A stretch of 34,366 bases of DNA from Propionibacteriales bacterium (GTDB lineage: Bacteria > Actinomycetota > Actinomycetes > Propionibacteriales > Nocardioidaceae). The position numbers were made by a program, and so were the translations under genes. Within the stretch, counting starts at the first letter, position 1. Every line of letters starts with the position of its first letter. Below the pieces are notes generated by a model. The model was not told the origin of the DNA, searched no databases, and saw nothing but the letters and a program-made list of their open reading frames with translations. Positions 7,004 through 13,308 of the stretch are shown piece by piece. The stretch is taken from the NCBI GenBank assembly GCA_026392465.1, contig JAPLCA010000008.1:296194-330559 (forward strand), in the 5' to 3' direction.

Positions 7004-7705
7004 GTGGACACCGCAGCACCGACCCCCGACCCATCCGCCCCCGCGGCGGCGGCACCCTCCAGCCGGATCGTCCCCTTCGGACCGCTGGAGATCCAGGTCG
7101 ACGGGACCGTCCTCGAGCCCCGGCCGTGGACCTACGCCCAGTCGACGTGGGCCGCCGAGCTGCTCGAGACGTTGCCGCCCGGCGACGTGCTCGAGCTGTG
7201 CGCCGGAGCCGGGCAGATCGGCCTCGCAGCCGTGCACGGGACCGGACGACGGCTGGTCATGGTCGACGCCGAGCCCCGGGCGTGCACGCTCGCCCGGCTC
7301 AACGCCGCGCAGGTCGAGGAGGAGGTCGAGGTCCGGGAGGGCCGCTTCGACGCCGTGCTCGACCCGGGCGAACGGTTCGCGCTCGTCGTGGCCGACCCGC
7401 CGTGGGTGCCCAGCCAGCGCGTCGAGGAGTTCCCGGAGGACCCGGTGTGGGCGATCGACGGCGGCATCGACGGCCTCGAGGTCGCCCGACGCTGCGTGCG
7501 GACGGCGTCGCGGCACCTGGCCGCGGACGGCCGTGTGCTGCTGCAGCTGGGCAGCGTCGAGCAGGTCGAGGTGCTCGACCACACGTGCGAGACGTCCGGC
7601 ATGGAGGTCCTGGCCGTCCGGGAGGCCGGCGAGGGCAGCTCCCGAGGCGTCCTCGCGCTGCTGGGACCGGAGGCCTGGACGGGTCTCCGAGCGCACGAGG
7701 GTTGA
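7004..7705 (+). CDS. Class I SAM-dependent methyltransferase
   Basis: A 233-residue methyltransferase. The N-terminal 20 residues are Pro/Ala-rich and probably disordered. Motif I, VLELCAGAGQIG, is at residues 62-73. An acidic residue follows strand 2 (VDAEPRA, 88-94). DPPW at 131-134 corresponds to the (N/D)PPY catalytic signature of amine methyltransferases such as the HemK/PrmC, RlmG and TrmN groups. The substrate is therefore probably a nitrogen in a protein, RNA or small molecule; which one cannot be told. The GTG at 7004 has no good Shine-Dalgarno but sits 9 nt after a GGGTAC -10 box. Downstream lies the sigma gene at 7781. Confidence 0.85.
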   Translation: MDTAAPTPDPSAPAAAAPSSRIVPFGPLEIQVDGTVLEPRPWTYAQSTWAAELLETLPPGDVLELCAGAGQIGLAAVHGTGRRLVMVDAEPRACTLARLNAAQVEEEVEVREGRFDAVLDPGERFALVVADPPWVPSQRVEEFPEDPVWAIDGGIDGLEVARRCVRTASRHLAADGRVLLQLGSVEQVEVLDHTCETSGMEVLAVREAGEGSSRGVLALLGPEAWTGLRAHEG

Positions 7706-7780
7706 CGTCCGGCGGTTCCCGTGGTGCCGTGGAGAGGAGGTTGAGCCACCAGCCGCACTCGTCCGACGAGAGGCAGCACG

Positions 7781-8536
7781 ATGGAATCGACCGATCCCGA
7801 CACCCGTACCTGCGAGACGCTCGACGAGGCGGCGCACGCCTCACCGCTGGAGCGGCTGAGGCTCCAGAACGGCGTCGTCACCGACTACGCGCCCATGGCG
7901 CGGCGGCTGTCCCGGCGCTACCGCGACCGCGGCGTGGAGTCCGACGACCTCGAGCAGGTGGCCCACCTGGGCCTGGTCAAGGCGGTGCGTGGCTTCGACC
8001 CGACCCGCCGGTCGTTCGCGGCGTACGCCGTGCCCACCGTCCTGGGCGAGCTGCGGCGTCACTTCCGCGACAAGGCGTGGGCCGTGCGGCCCACCCGCTC
8101 CACGCAGGAGCTGCAGAGCGCGGTCACGGCGGCGCGCGATGCCCTGCGCACGGAGGAGCAGCACACGCCGACCGACGACGAGGTGGCCGAGCGGCTGCAC
8201 GTCAGCCGGGCCCAGGTGCGCGAAGCCGATGCCGCGCACGACGCGTTCGCCCCGCAGTCGCTCGACCGTCCGTCCGCCGTCGACGGGCTGCCGGGGCACG
8301 AGCACCTGGGTGCCGAGGACCCCGGCCTCGACGCCGTCGACCGGTTGCAGAGCGTCGTCCCGGCCGTGCGGTCGCTGTCCGAGGAGGACCGTCGGCTGCT
8401 CGAGCTGCGGTTCGTCGACGACCTGACGCAGCGCGAGATCGGCGAGCGGGTGGGCATCTCGCAGATGCAGGTGTCGCGCCGGCTCTCCCGCGCGCTGGCG
8501 GAGGTCCGCGACCGCATGGGTGACGTCGACGGGTGA
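7781..8536 (+). CDS. RNA polymerase sigma factor, SigB/SigF subfamily (second)
   Basis: A 251-residue group 3 sigma factor close to the usual SigB/SigF length. Region 2: RRYRDRGVESDDLEQVAHLG, then FDPTRRSFAAYAVPTVLGEL and RRHFRDKAWAVRPTR. Region 3: TPTDDEVAERLHVSRAQVRE. Region 4: LRFVDDLTQREIGERVGISQ then MQVSRRLSRAL. The region 4 recognition helix (ISQMQVSRRLS) is the same as in the sigma factor at 6243-6881, so the two may recognise the same promoters. No anti-sigma factor gene is adjacent. The element GGTTGAGCCACCAGCC at 7739-7754 lies upstream. It probably controls the GGGTAC promoters mapped around it, which is inference. Confidence 0.94.
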   Translation: MESTDPDTRTCETLDEAAHASPLERLRLQNGVVTDYAPMARRLSRRYRDRGVESDDLEQVAHLGLVKAVRGFDPTRRSFAAYAVPTVLGELRRHFRDKAWAVRPTRSTQELQSAVTAARDALRTEEQHTPTDDEVAERLHVSRAQVREADAAHDAFAPQSLDRPSAVDGLPGHEHLGAEDPGLDAVDRLQSVVPAVRSLSEEDRRLLELRFVDDLTQREIGERVGISQMQVSRRLSRALAEVRDRMGDVDG

Positions 8537-8539
8537 GGC

Positions 8540-8564
8540 GCATGTCGCGCCCCGGTCGGGGAAC
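8540..8564 (+). promoter_or_regulatory. SigB/SigF-type promoter of the 8574 gene
   Basis: GCAT at 8540-8543, 15-nt spacer, GGGAAC at 8559-8564 (one change from GGGTAC), then exactly 9 nt to the ATG at 8574. The matching spacing makes the degenerate -10 credible. Confidence 0.45.
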
Positions 8565-8573
8565 GCTGCGTGC

Positions 8574-8732
8574 ATGAGCGCATCGCAGCACGACCCCGAC
8601 CGGAACGATCCCGAGCGGTCCACCGCCGAGCCTGGCGACGACGACCAGCACGAGCGCCGTCCTGACGAGAAGCCCTTCGGCGACGACGCGCAGGAGCGCC
8701 AGGGCGACGACCCCGCCAGCGGCGGGTCCTGA
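8574..8732 (+). CDS. Small, very hydrophilic acidic protein (52 residues)
   Basis: The ORF begins MSASQHDPDRNDPERSTAEP and is almost entirely D, E, R, Q, P, G and S with no hydrophobic core, so it should be intrinsically disordered. An in-frame ATG at 8520 would extend it by 18 residues but overlaps the sigma gene. ATG 8574 is preferred because a SigB-like GCAT-N15-GGGAAC promoter ends 9 nt before it. Small disordered proteins of this sort occur among stress-induced genes. No named family is recognised. Confidence 0.6.
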   Translation: MSASQHDPDRNDPERSTAEPGDDDQHERRPDEKPFGDDAQERQGDDPASGGS

Positions 8733-8733
8733 C

Positions 8734-8758
8734 GCGTCACGGTGCCGGGGCCGGGTAC
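8734..8758 (+). promoter_or_regulatory. SigB/SigF-type promoter of the 8768 gene
   Basis: GCGT at 8734-8737, 15-nt spacer, GGGTAC at 8753-8758, then exactly 9 nt to ATG 8768. It fits the SigB consensus and predicts a leaderless mRNA. The -35 box begins 2 nt after the stop codon of the preceding gene. Confidence 0.65.
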
Positions 8759-8767
8759 GTGAGGGGC

Positions 8768-8926
8768 ATGAGCACCTTCGGCAGCACGCCCCAGTCCGGT
8801 CCCGGCACCCACGACCACGCGCCGGTCGACCCGGCCACCTCGCCCGACACCGAGCCCGACACCGACGAGCCCCCCACGGAGCCGTCGCCGGACGCCTCCG
8901 AGCTCGAGGACGACGACGAGGACTGA
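8768..8926 (+). CDS. Small acidic, proline-rich protein (52 residues)
   Basis: The ORF begins MSTFGSTPQSGPGTHDHAPV and ends in a Glu/Asp run (ELEDDDED). It has repeated P-D/E-T/S steps and no hydrophobic core, so it is predicted to be disordered. It resembles in composition the Pro/Asp/Glu tail encoded at 3095-3223. It lacks a classical Shine-Dalgarno match at optimal spacing but has a full SigB-type promoter 9 nt upstream. It is too short for many gene callers. Function is unknown. Confidence 0.6.
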   Translation: MSTFGSTPQSGPGTHDHAPVDPATSPDTEPDTDEPPTEPSPDASELEDDDED

Positions 8927-8930
8927 CGGG

Positions 8931-8944
8931 GCCCGCAGGCGGGC
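8931..8944. terminator. Short GC hairpin between convergent genes
   Basis: GCCCGC-AG-GCGGGC is a perfect inverted repeat in the 38-nt gap between the convergent genes ending at 8926 (+) and 8965 (-). There is no U-tract. It could act as a bidirectional terminator. Confidence 0.35.
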
Positions 8945-8964
8945 TGCCGCGCGGCGCTCGGTGC

Positions 8965-9456
8965 TCAGTGCACGAGCGCCCGCGCGGCCGCCCGGTGGTG
9001 CGCTTCGGCCAACCGCCTGTCCTGCTCCGCGGCCTGCTCGGCCAGCATCTCCAGCTCCTCGCGGTCGAGTGCCGCGTGCACGTCGACCACCGCGAGCAGC
9101 GCGTGCCACCCCGCGCGCTTGCCGTTGACGGCCACGCGCATCGCCTCCAGCTCGACGAGGTCGGTGAGCGGGGTCCGCTCCGTCCACGAGCCGTTGGGCT
9201 TGAGCCGAGCCGCGCGCTCGCCAGCGCGCGCCGCGAGCGTCATGAGGTAGGCCTCGCCGACGCCGAGGTCGTCGGCCATCCGACGCAGCCGACGACGCTC
9301 GTCGAGCAGCTCGCGGTGGATGTCGCGCACCAGCGTGGCCGCCTCCGGGTCGAGCAGCCCGGCCGCGCTGCGGCCGAACAGGTCGATGCCGGCGGCCGAC
9401 CCCGCCAGGTGCGTGTGGACGTGGTGGGCGATCGGGGATCCTCCAGGTACGAGCAT
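8965..9456 (-). CDS. Uncharacterised helical protein (163 residues)
   Basis: A 163-residue protein with long predicted helices: DPEAATLVRDIHRELLDERR, then LVELEAMRVAVNGKRAGWHA, then LEMLAEQAAEQDRRLAEAHH. The spacing of Glu and His residues along these helices resembles ferritin-like bundles, but the ligand pattern is not clear enough to name a family. No signal peptide or membrane helix is seen. ATG 9456 is chosen over an upstream extension to 9690 because a complete minus-strand SigB-type promoter ends exactly 9 nt before it and because the extension would read into the divergent dehydrogenase gene at 9587. Confidence 0.75.
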   Translation of the reverse strand: MLVPGGSPIAHHVHTHLAGSAAGIDLFGRSAAGLLDPEAATLVRDIHRELLDERRRLRRMADDLGVGEAYLMTLAARAGERAARLKPNGSWTERTPLTDLVELEAMRVAVNGKRAGWHALLAVVDVHAALDREELEMLAEQAAEQDRRLAEAHHRAAARALVH

Positions 9457-9465
9457 GCCTCCGTG

Positions 9466-9490
9466 GTACCCCGTCGGCACGGCTCGACGC
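9466..9490 (-). promoter_or_regulatory. SigB/SigF-type promoter of the 9456 gene
   Basis: On the minus strand: GCGT (9490-9487), 15-nt spacer, GGGTAC (9471-9466), then exactly 9 nt to ATG 9456. The 9 nt include GGAGG, so translation could be either leaderless or Shine-Dalgarno-led. Confidence 0.65.
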
Positions 9491-9526
9491 AACGTCCGGC
9501 CGTGCCCCGCGTCGCGTCCGGACGGG

Positions 9527-9551
9527 GCGTCGGACGCGCGTGGTCGGGTAC
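9527..9551 (+). promoter_or_regulatory. SigB/SigF-type promoter of the zinc dehydrogenase gene
   Basis: GCGT at 9527-9530, 15-nt spacer, GGGTAC at 9546-9551. The start codon is 35 nt further on, after a GAGGAGG ribosome-binding site, so this transcript has a normal short leader. The promoter is back-to-back with that of the 9456 gene. Confidence 0.6.
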
Positions 9552-9586
9552 GTCCCGCGTGACCCACCCCGACCCGAGGAGGACCC

Positions 9587-10765
9587 GTGAGAGCAGTGAC
9601 GTGGCAGGGACGCCGTGACGTGCAGGTGATGGACGTGCCGGACCCCCGCATCGAGGACCCGACCGACGTGGTGCTGAAGGTGAGCAGCACAGGGCTCTGC
9701 GGCTCCGACCTGCACCTCTACGAGGTGATGGGCCCGTTCATGCACGCCGGCGACGTGCTCGGCCACGAGACGATGGGCGAGGTCGTCGAGGTCGGGTCGG
9801 GGGTCTCGCGGCTCTCGGTCGGCGACCGGGTCGTCGTGCCGTTCCAGATCTCCTGCGGCGACTGCTTCATGTGCCGTCGCGGCCTGCAGACGCAGTGCGA
9901 GACCACGCAGGTCCGCTCGTCGGGGATGGGCGCCGCCCTGTTCGGCTACAGCGAGCTCTACGGCAGCGTGCCGGGCGGGCAGGCGGAGTACCTGCGCGTC
10001 CCGCACGCCGACTACGGCGCGATCACGGTCGGGCCCGACCTGCCCGACGAGCGTTACGTCTACCTCTCCGACGTCATGCCGACGGCGTGGCAGGGGGTGC
10101 GGTACGCCGACGTCCACGAGGGCGACACGCTCGTCGTGGTCGGTCTCGGGCCGATCGGCGACATGGCCTCGCGGCTGGCGCTGCACCACGGCGTCCGGGT
10201 GATCGGCGTCGACCTGGTCCCCGAGCGCCTCGAGCGGGCCCGCGCCCGCGGGGTGGAGGTGCTGCACGTGGAGCACGACGACGTCGCCGCGGCGGTGCTC
10301 GAGGCGACGTCGGGACGCGGTGCCGACGGCGTCGTGGACGCCGTGGGCATGGAGGCGCACGGCTCGCCGGGCCCCTCGGCGCTGCAGAAGGCGGCGGGGC
10401 TGCTGCCCGACGGGCTCGCGAAGCAGGTCATGACGTCGGCCAGCGTCGACCGGCTGGCTGCGCTGCACCTCGCGACCCAGCTCGTGCGCCGGGGCGGGAC
10501 GGTCTCGCTGTCGGGCGTCTACACGGGCACGCACGACCCGATGCCGATGCAGCAGCTGTTCGACCGTCAGGTGACCCTCCGCATGGGGCAGGCGAACGTG
10601 AAGCGCTGGGTCGATGACCTGCTGCCCCTCGCGGAGCGCTCCGACGACCCGCTCGGGCTCGAGGACTTCGCGACCCACCGTCCGTCGCTGGAGGACGCGC
10701 CCGCCGCCTACAGCGCGTTCCAGAAGAAGCAGGACGGCACCGTCAAGGTCGTCTTCCGCCCCTGA
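9587..10765 (+). CDS. Zinc-dependent alcohol dehydrogenase
   Basis: A 392-residue medium-chain dehydrogenase. Catalytic zinc ligands are Cys38 (TGLCGSDLH) and His60-Glu61 (GHET). Structural zinc cysteines are 90, 93, 96 and 104 (CGDCFMCRRGLQTQC). The nucleotide-binding loop VVGLGPIGD is followed by an acidic strand end (GVDLVPERLE), suggesting NAD. The overall pattern resembles the glutathione-independent formaldehyde dehydrogenase-like branch; true substrate is unknown. GTG 9587 follows GAGGAGGACCC. A SigB-type promoter lies upstream, so it is probably part of the stress regulon. Its stop is followed by a 21-bp inverted repeat before the convergent CDGSH gene. Confidence 0.93.
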   Translation: MRAVTWQGRRDVQVMDVPDPRIEDPTDVVLKVSSTGLCGSDLHLYEVMGPFMHAGDVLGHETMGEVVEVGSGVSRLSVGDRVVVPFQISCGDCFMCRRGLQTQCETTQVRSSGMGAALFGYSELYGSVPGGQAEYLRVPHADYGAITVGPDLPDERYVYLSDVMPTAWQGVRYADVHEGDTLVVVGLGPIGDMASRLALHHGVRVIGVDLVPERLERARARGVEVLHVEHDDVAAAVLEATSGRGADGVVDAVGMEAHGSPGPSALQKAAGLLPDGLAKQVMTSASVDRLAALHLATQLVRRGGTVSLSGVYTGTHDPMPMQQLFDRQVTLRMGQANVKRWVDDLLPLAERSDDPLGLEDFATHRPSLEDAPAAYSAFQKKQDGTVKVVFRP

Positions 10766-10800
10766 CCTCACACGGTGACCTCCCACGATGACCTCCCACA

Positions 10801-10855
10801 ATTCGGTACGTCATCGCCCTTTCCGACCGTCAGGAAGGGCGATGACGTACCGAAT
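10801..10855. terminator. Perfect 21-bp inverted repeat between convergent genes
   Basis: Left arm 10801-10821 and right arm 10835-10855 are perfect reverse complements with a 13-nt loop (TCCGACCGTCAGG). Flanking CCACGAT/ATCGTGG (about 10783-10789 and 10854-10860) offers extra or alternative pairing. Just before the left arm TGACCTCCCAC is directly repeated (10776-10786 and 10789-10799). Placed between the dehydrogenase (+) and CDGSH (-) genes, it is well suited as a bidirectional terminator, although 21 bp is long for that and there is no U-tract. Confidence 0.65.
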
Positions 10856-10873
10856 CGTGGCGAGGGGAGGTCG

Positions 10874-11080
10874 TCAGACGAGGCGTTTGTGGGTGCCGTC
10901 GCACCAGGGACGACGCGCCGAAGCCTCGCAGCGGCAGAGCGCGACCACCGGGCGGCGTGCCTGGGTGGCCTCGCCGTCGGCGTCGACGACGAAGCCGACG
11001 CCGCGCACGAGCGCCGGACCGTGCGCGGCGCGCTCGCGCAGCGCCTCATGGGCGGACGGTCCGCCGCCACCGCTGCTCAC
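10874..11080 (-). CDS. CDGSH iron-sulfur domain protein
   Basis: A 68-residue protein carrying the complete CDGSH motif: Cys49, Cys51, Ser54, Pro58, Cys60, Asp61, Gly62, Thr63 and His64 (CRCEASARRPWCDGTH). This 3-Cys/1-His site binds a redox-active, labile [2Fe-2S] cluster as in mitoNEET-type proteins. The GTG start at 11080 overlaps the TGA of the upstream diiron-type gene (GTGA), so the two are translationally coupled and the protein probably works with that enzyme, for example as an electron donor or cluster carrier. It is cytosolic and has no membrane anchor. Confidence 0.88.
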   Translation of the reverse strand: MSSGGGGPSAHEALRERAAHGPALVRGVGFVVDADGEATQARRPVVALCRCEASARRPWCDGTHKRLV

Positions 11081-12009
11081 GCGGGCACCGGCTCGGGCAC
11101 CAGGCGTCGGGCGCAGCGCTCCTCCAGGGCGATGCACACGAACGCACCGAACACGACCTCGCGCTCCAGCTCCGGGTCGCCGCCCGTCACGAGGTCGCAG
11201 ATGTCCCGGGCCAGGTGCTCGTGGACCGCGTCGGCCTCCACGTGCTCGTCGTAGTAGCGCCACACCGGCTCGGAGAATCCGAGGCGCTGCAGGCCGCGCA
11301 CCATGTCGGCGCTGGGCAGGGCGCTCGTGGCCTCGAAGGCCGCGAGGTGCCCCGCGGCGGCGTGCCGCAGCCGCCGGTGCAGGCACAGCAGGGAGATCGC
11401 GTTGTTCAGCGTCAGCGTCTCCTCGTCGGCCTCGTCCACGTAGGCGCCGTACGTCGGGTCGAGCCCGGCGGCCGCCATCGCCTCCGCGAAGAGGTGCTGG
11501 TGCACGCGGGCAGGGTCGCCGTCGCCCAGCTCGTCGTACTGCAGCTCGGTGAGCGCCGCCTTGGCGGCCGGCTCGAGCCGCGGCAGGACGAAGCACTGCG
11601 GGTCGGCCTCCTTCAGGTGGTAGACGCTGCGCTGCACGAGGATGCGGCGCACGTCGTCGGCCGTCGCCCGCTCGCGGACGAACCGCGCCACGCCGGGGAG
11701 GTCGCCGTCGGCGTCGACCAGGCCCGTGACGGTGCGCGGCAGGGTCGAGGTCGCGAACGCCTGGCGCAGCCACGCCTCCAGGTCGCGGTTGAGCCGGTTG
11801 CGCAGCCGCAGGACGTCCGGCGACCACTCCAGGTCGGGGTCGACGCCGTCGAAACCGCGGTACGCCAGCTCGTGCAGCATCCACAGCGCGAGCGCGTGGT
11901 CACGCGACGTCGGCTCCGGCGCAGCGGGCAGGTCGGGGAGCGGAGCGCCGGAGTCCAGGTGGTCGTGCACGGCCTGGCTCACCGGGCCGCACGGCGTGGG
12001 GATCCTCAT
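11077..12009 (-). CDS. Iron-containing redox enzyme family protein (haem-oxygenase-like diiron fold)
   Basis: A 310-residue helical protein matching the haem-oxygenase-like 'iron-containing redox enzyme' family. Supporting segments are LWMLHELAYRGF, LKEADPQCFVLPRL, LQYDELGDGDPARVHQHLF and YYDEHVEADAVHEHLA, in which repeated Glu/Asp/His residues are candidate diiron ligands. Members of this fold activate O2 for oxidation or C-C/C-N cleavage; substrate here is unknown. An in-frame GTG at 12018 is possible, but ATG 12009 sits exactly 9 nt after a minus-strand GGGTAC box. It is followed with a 4-nt overlap by a CDGSH Fe-S protein gene, a plausible redox partner. Confidence 0.88.
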   Translation of the reverse strand: MRIPTPCGPVSQAVHDHLDSGAPLPDLPAAPEPTSRDHALALWMLHELAYRGFDGVDPDLEWSPDVLRLRNRLNRDLEAWLRQAFATSTLPRTVTGLVDADGDLPGVARFVRERATADDVRRILVQRSVYHLKEADPQCFVLPRLEPAAKAALTELQYDELGDGDPARVHQHLFAEAMAAAGLDPTYGAYVDEADEETLTLNNAISLLCLHRRLRHAAAGHLAAFEATSALPSADMVRGLQRLGFSEPVWRYYDEHVEADAVHEHLARDICDLVTGGDPELEREVVFGAFVCIALEERCARRLVPEPVPA

Positions 12010-12018
12010 GCCACGCAC

Positions 12019-12044
12019 GTACCCCGGGTACGGGCCGGCGACAC
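12019..12044 (-). promoter_or_regulatory. SigB/SigF-type promoter of the diiron protein/CDGSH operon
   Basis: On the minus strand: GTGT (12044-12041), 16-nt spacer, GGGTAC (12024-12019), then exactly 9 nt to ATG 12009. Confidence 0.6.
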
Positions 12045-12285
12045 GTCCGCAGGTCGGGGACGGTTCGGACCCCGACGAGCGGGTACGAGCCAGGTGGGTG
12101 ACGCGGTCCCGGCGTCCGGCTTGCGCAGCGCGGGTGCCGGGCCGCGCCGCCCCGGGACGTCGGCCCTCCCACGGGTCCCTCGCCGCCCGGTCCGCCGTAC
12201 GGGTCGGTGCTCGTCGGCCCGCGCGAGGTGCGCGCGTGTCCTAGGCTCTCCTCGGCGAGATGCCGGGGGAGCACGAGGAGGCACG

Positions 12286-13272
12286 ATGACCGACTGGCGG
12301 CCCGACGTCCTGGGCGACGGCTACGAGCAGCTCACGTACGCGCTGGGTGACGACCCGGACGGGCAGGGCGAGGTCTTCGCCACGCTCGTGCGACGCACCT
12401 GGACCGGGACGGAGCCGGCGCGGCGCGCCGTCCTGTACGTGCACGGCTTCAGCGACTACTTCTTCCAGACCGCGATGGCCGACTTCTTCGCCGAGCGCGG
12501 GTTCGCCTTCTACGCGCTCGACCTGCGCAAGTGCGGCCGGTCGCGGCGCGAGGGGCAGACGGCCCACCACGTGACCGACCTGGCGCACTACGACGCCGAG
12601 CTCGACCGGGCGCTGGCCACGGTGCGCGAGGAGGTGCCCGACGGGCCCGTGCTGCTGTCGGCGCACTCGACCGGCGGCCTGGTGCTCCCGCTGTGGCTGG
12701 ACCGCCTGAACCGGCGCCCGGGCGGCACGAAGGGGGCCGGTATCAGCGGCCTCGTGCTGAACAGCCCCTGGTTCGACCTGCAGGGCAAGCCCTGGATGCG
12801 CGAGGTCGGCACGCTGGTGATCCGCGGGATCGGCCGCGTGAAGCCGTTCGACGTCATGAAGCTGCCGTTCACCGACGCCTACGGCAGCAGCCTGCACGTC
12901 GGCGCCCACGGCGAGTGGGACTACGACGTCGCGCTGAAGCCGCTCAACGGGTTCGAGGTCACCTTCGGCTGGCTCGGGGCCGTGCGGGCCGGTCAGGCGC
13001 GTCTGCACCGCGGGCTCGACGTCGGCGTCCCGTCGCTGGTCCTGCGCTCGGACAAGAGCCGCTTCGCGCGGTCCTGGTCCGAGGAGGTCGACCGCGCCGA
13101 CGCGGTGCTCGACGTCAAGCAGATCGCCCGCTGGGCCGGCTGCCTCGGCGACGCGGTCATGTCGCTGCCGATCCCGGACGCCCGGCACGACGTGTTCCTG
13201 TCGCTCGAGGAGCCGCGCGAGGCCGCCTACCGGGCCGTCGACACCTGGTTGCGCACGACCTCGCTGGTCTGA
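12286..13272 (+). CDS. Alpha/beta hydrolase (S33/monoacylglycerol-lipase-like)
   Basis: A 328-residue alpha/beta hydrolase. LYVHGFSDYFFQ is the HG oxyanion-hole region. LLSAHSTGGLVLPLW is the nucleophile elbow, with serine in an A-x-S-x-G variant of G-x-S-x-G. DARHDVFLS near the C-terminus supplies the catalytic histidine, and an acidic residue upstream (SLVLRSDKS region) would complete the triad. The cap region has LNSPWFDLQGKPW, typical of the lysophospholipase/monoacylglycerol-lipase-like group. No signal peptide is seen. ATG 12286 follows GAGGAGG. A TAGGCT box at 12242-12247 is a possible housekeeping -10 element. Lipid or ester hydrolysis is inferred. Confidence 0.9.
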   Translation: MTDWRPDVLGDGYEQLTYALGDDPDGQGEVFATLVRRTWTGTEPARRAVLYVHGFSDYFFQTAMADFFAERGFAFYALDLRKCGRSRREGQTAHHVTDLAHYDAELDRALATVREEVPDGPVLLSAHSTGGLVLPLWLDRLNRRPGGTKGAGISGLVLNSPWFDLQGKPWMREVGTLVIRGIGRVKPFDVMKLPFTDAYGSSLHVGAHGEWDYDVALKPLNGFEVTFGWLGAVRAGQARLHRGLDVGVPSLVLRSDKSRFARSWSEEVDRADAVLDVKQIARWAGCLGDAVMSLPIPDARHDVFLSLEEPREAAYRAVDTWLRTTSLV

Positions 13273-13293
13273 CCGGCACAGGTCGGCGCGGTG

Positions 13294-13299
13294 GGGTAC
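13294..13299 (+). promoter_or_regulatory. GGGTAC -10 box upstream of the LON-domain gene
   Basis: GGGTAC is followed by exactly 9 nt and the GTG at 13309, the same spacing as at neighbouring stress genes. No convincing GNNT -35 box stands 14-16 nt upstream (GGCA is closest), so this assignment is weaker. Confidence 0.4.
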
Positions 13300-13308
13300 A
13301 CCTGGACC

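Noticed and set aside
7841..10801. Open frame of 986 codons on the minus strand
   Set aside because: It runs antisense through a sigma factor, two small genes and a dehydrogenase; composition is low-complexity, as expected of high-GC shadows.
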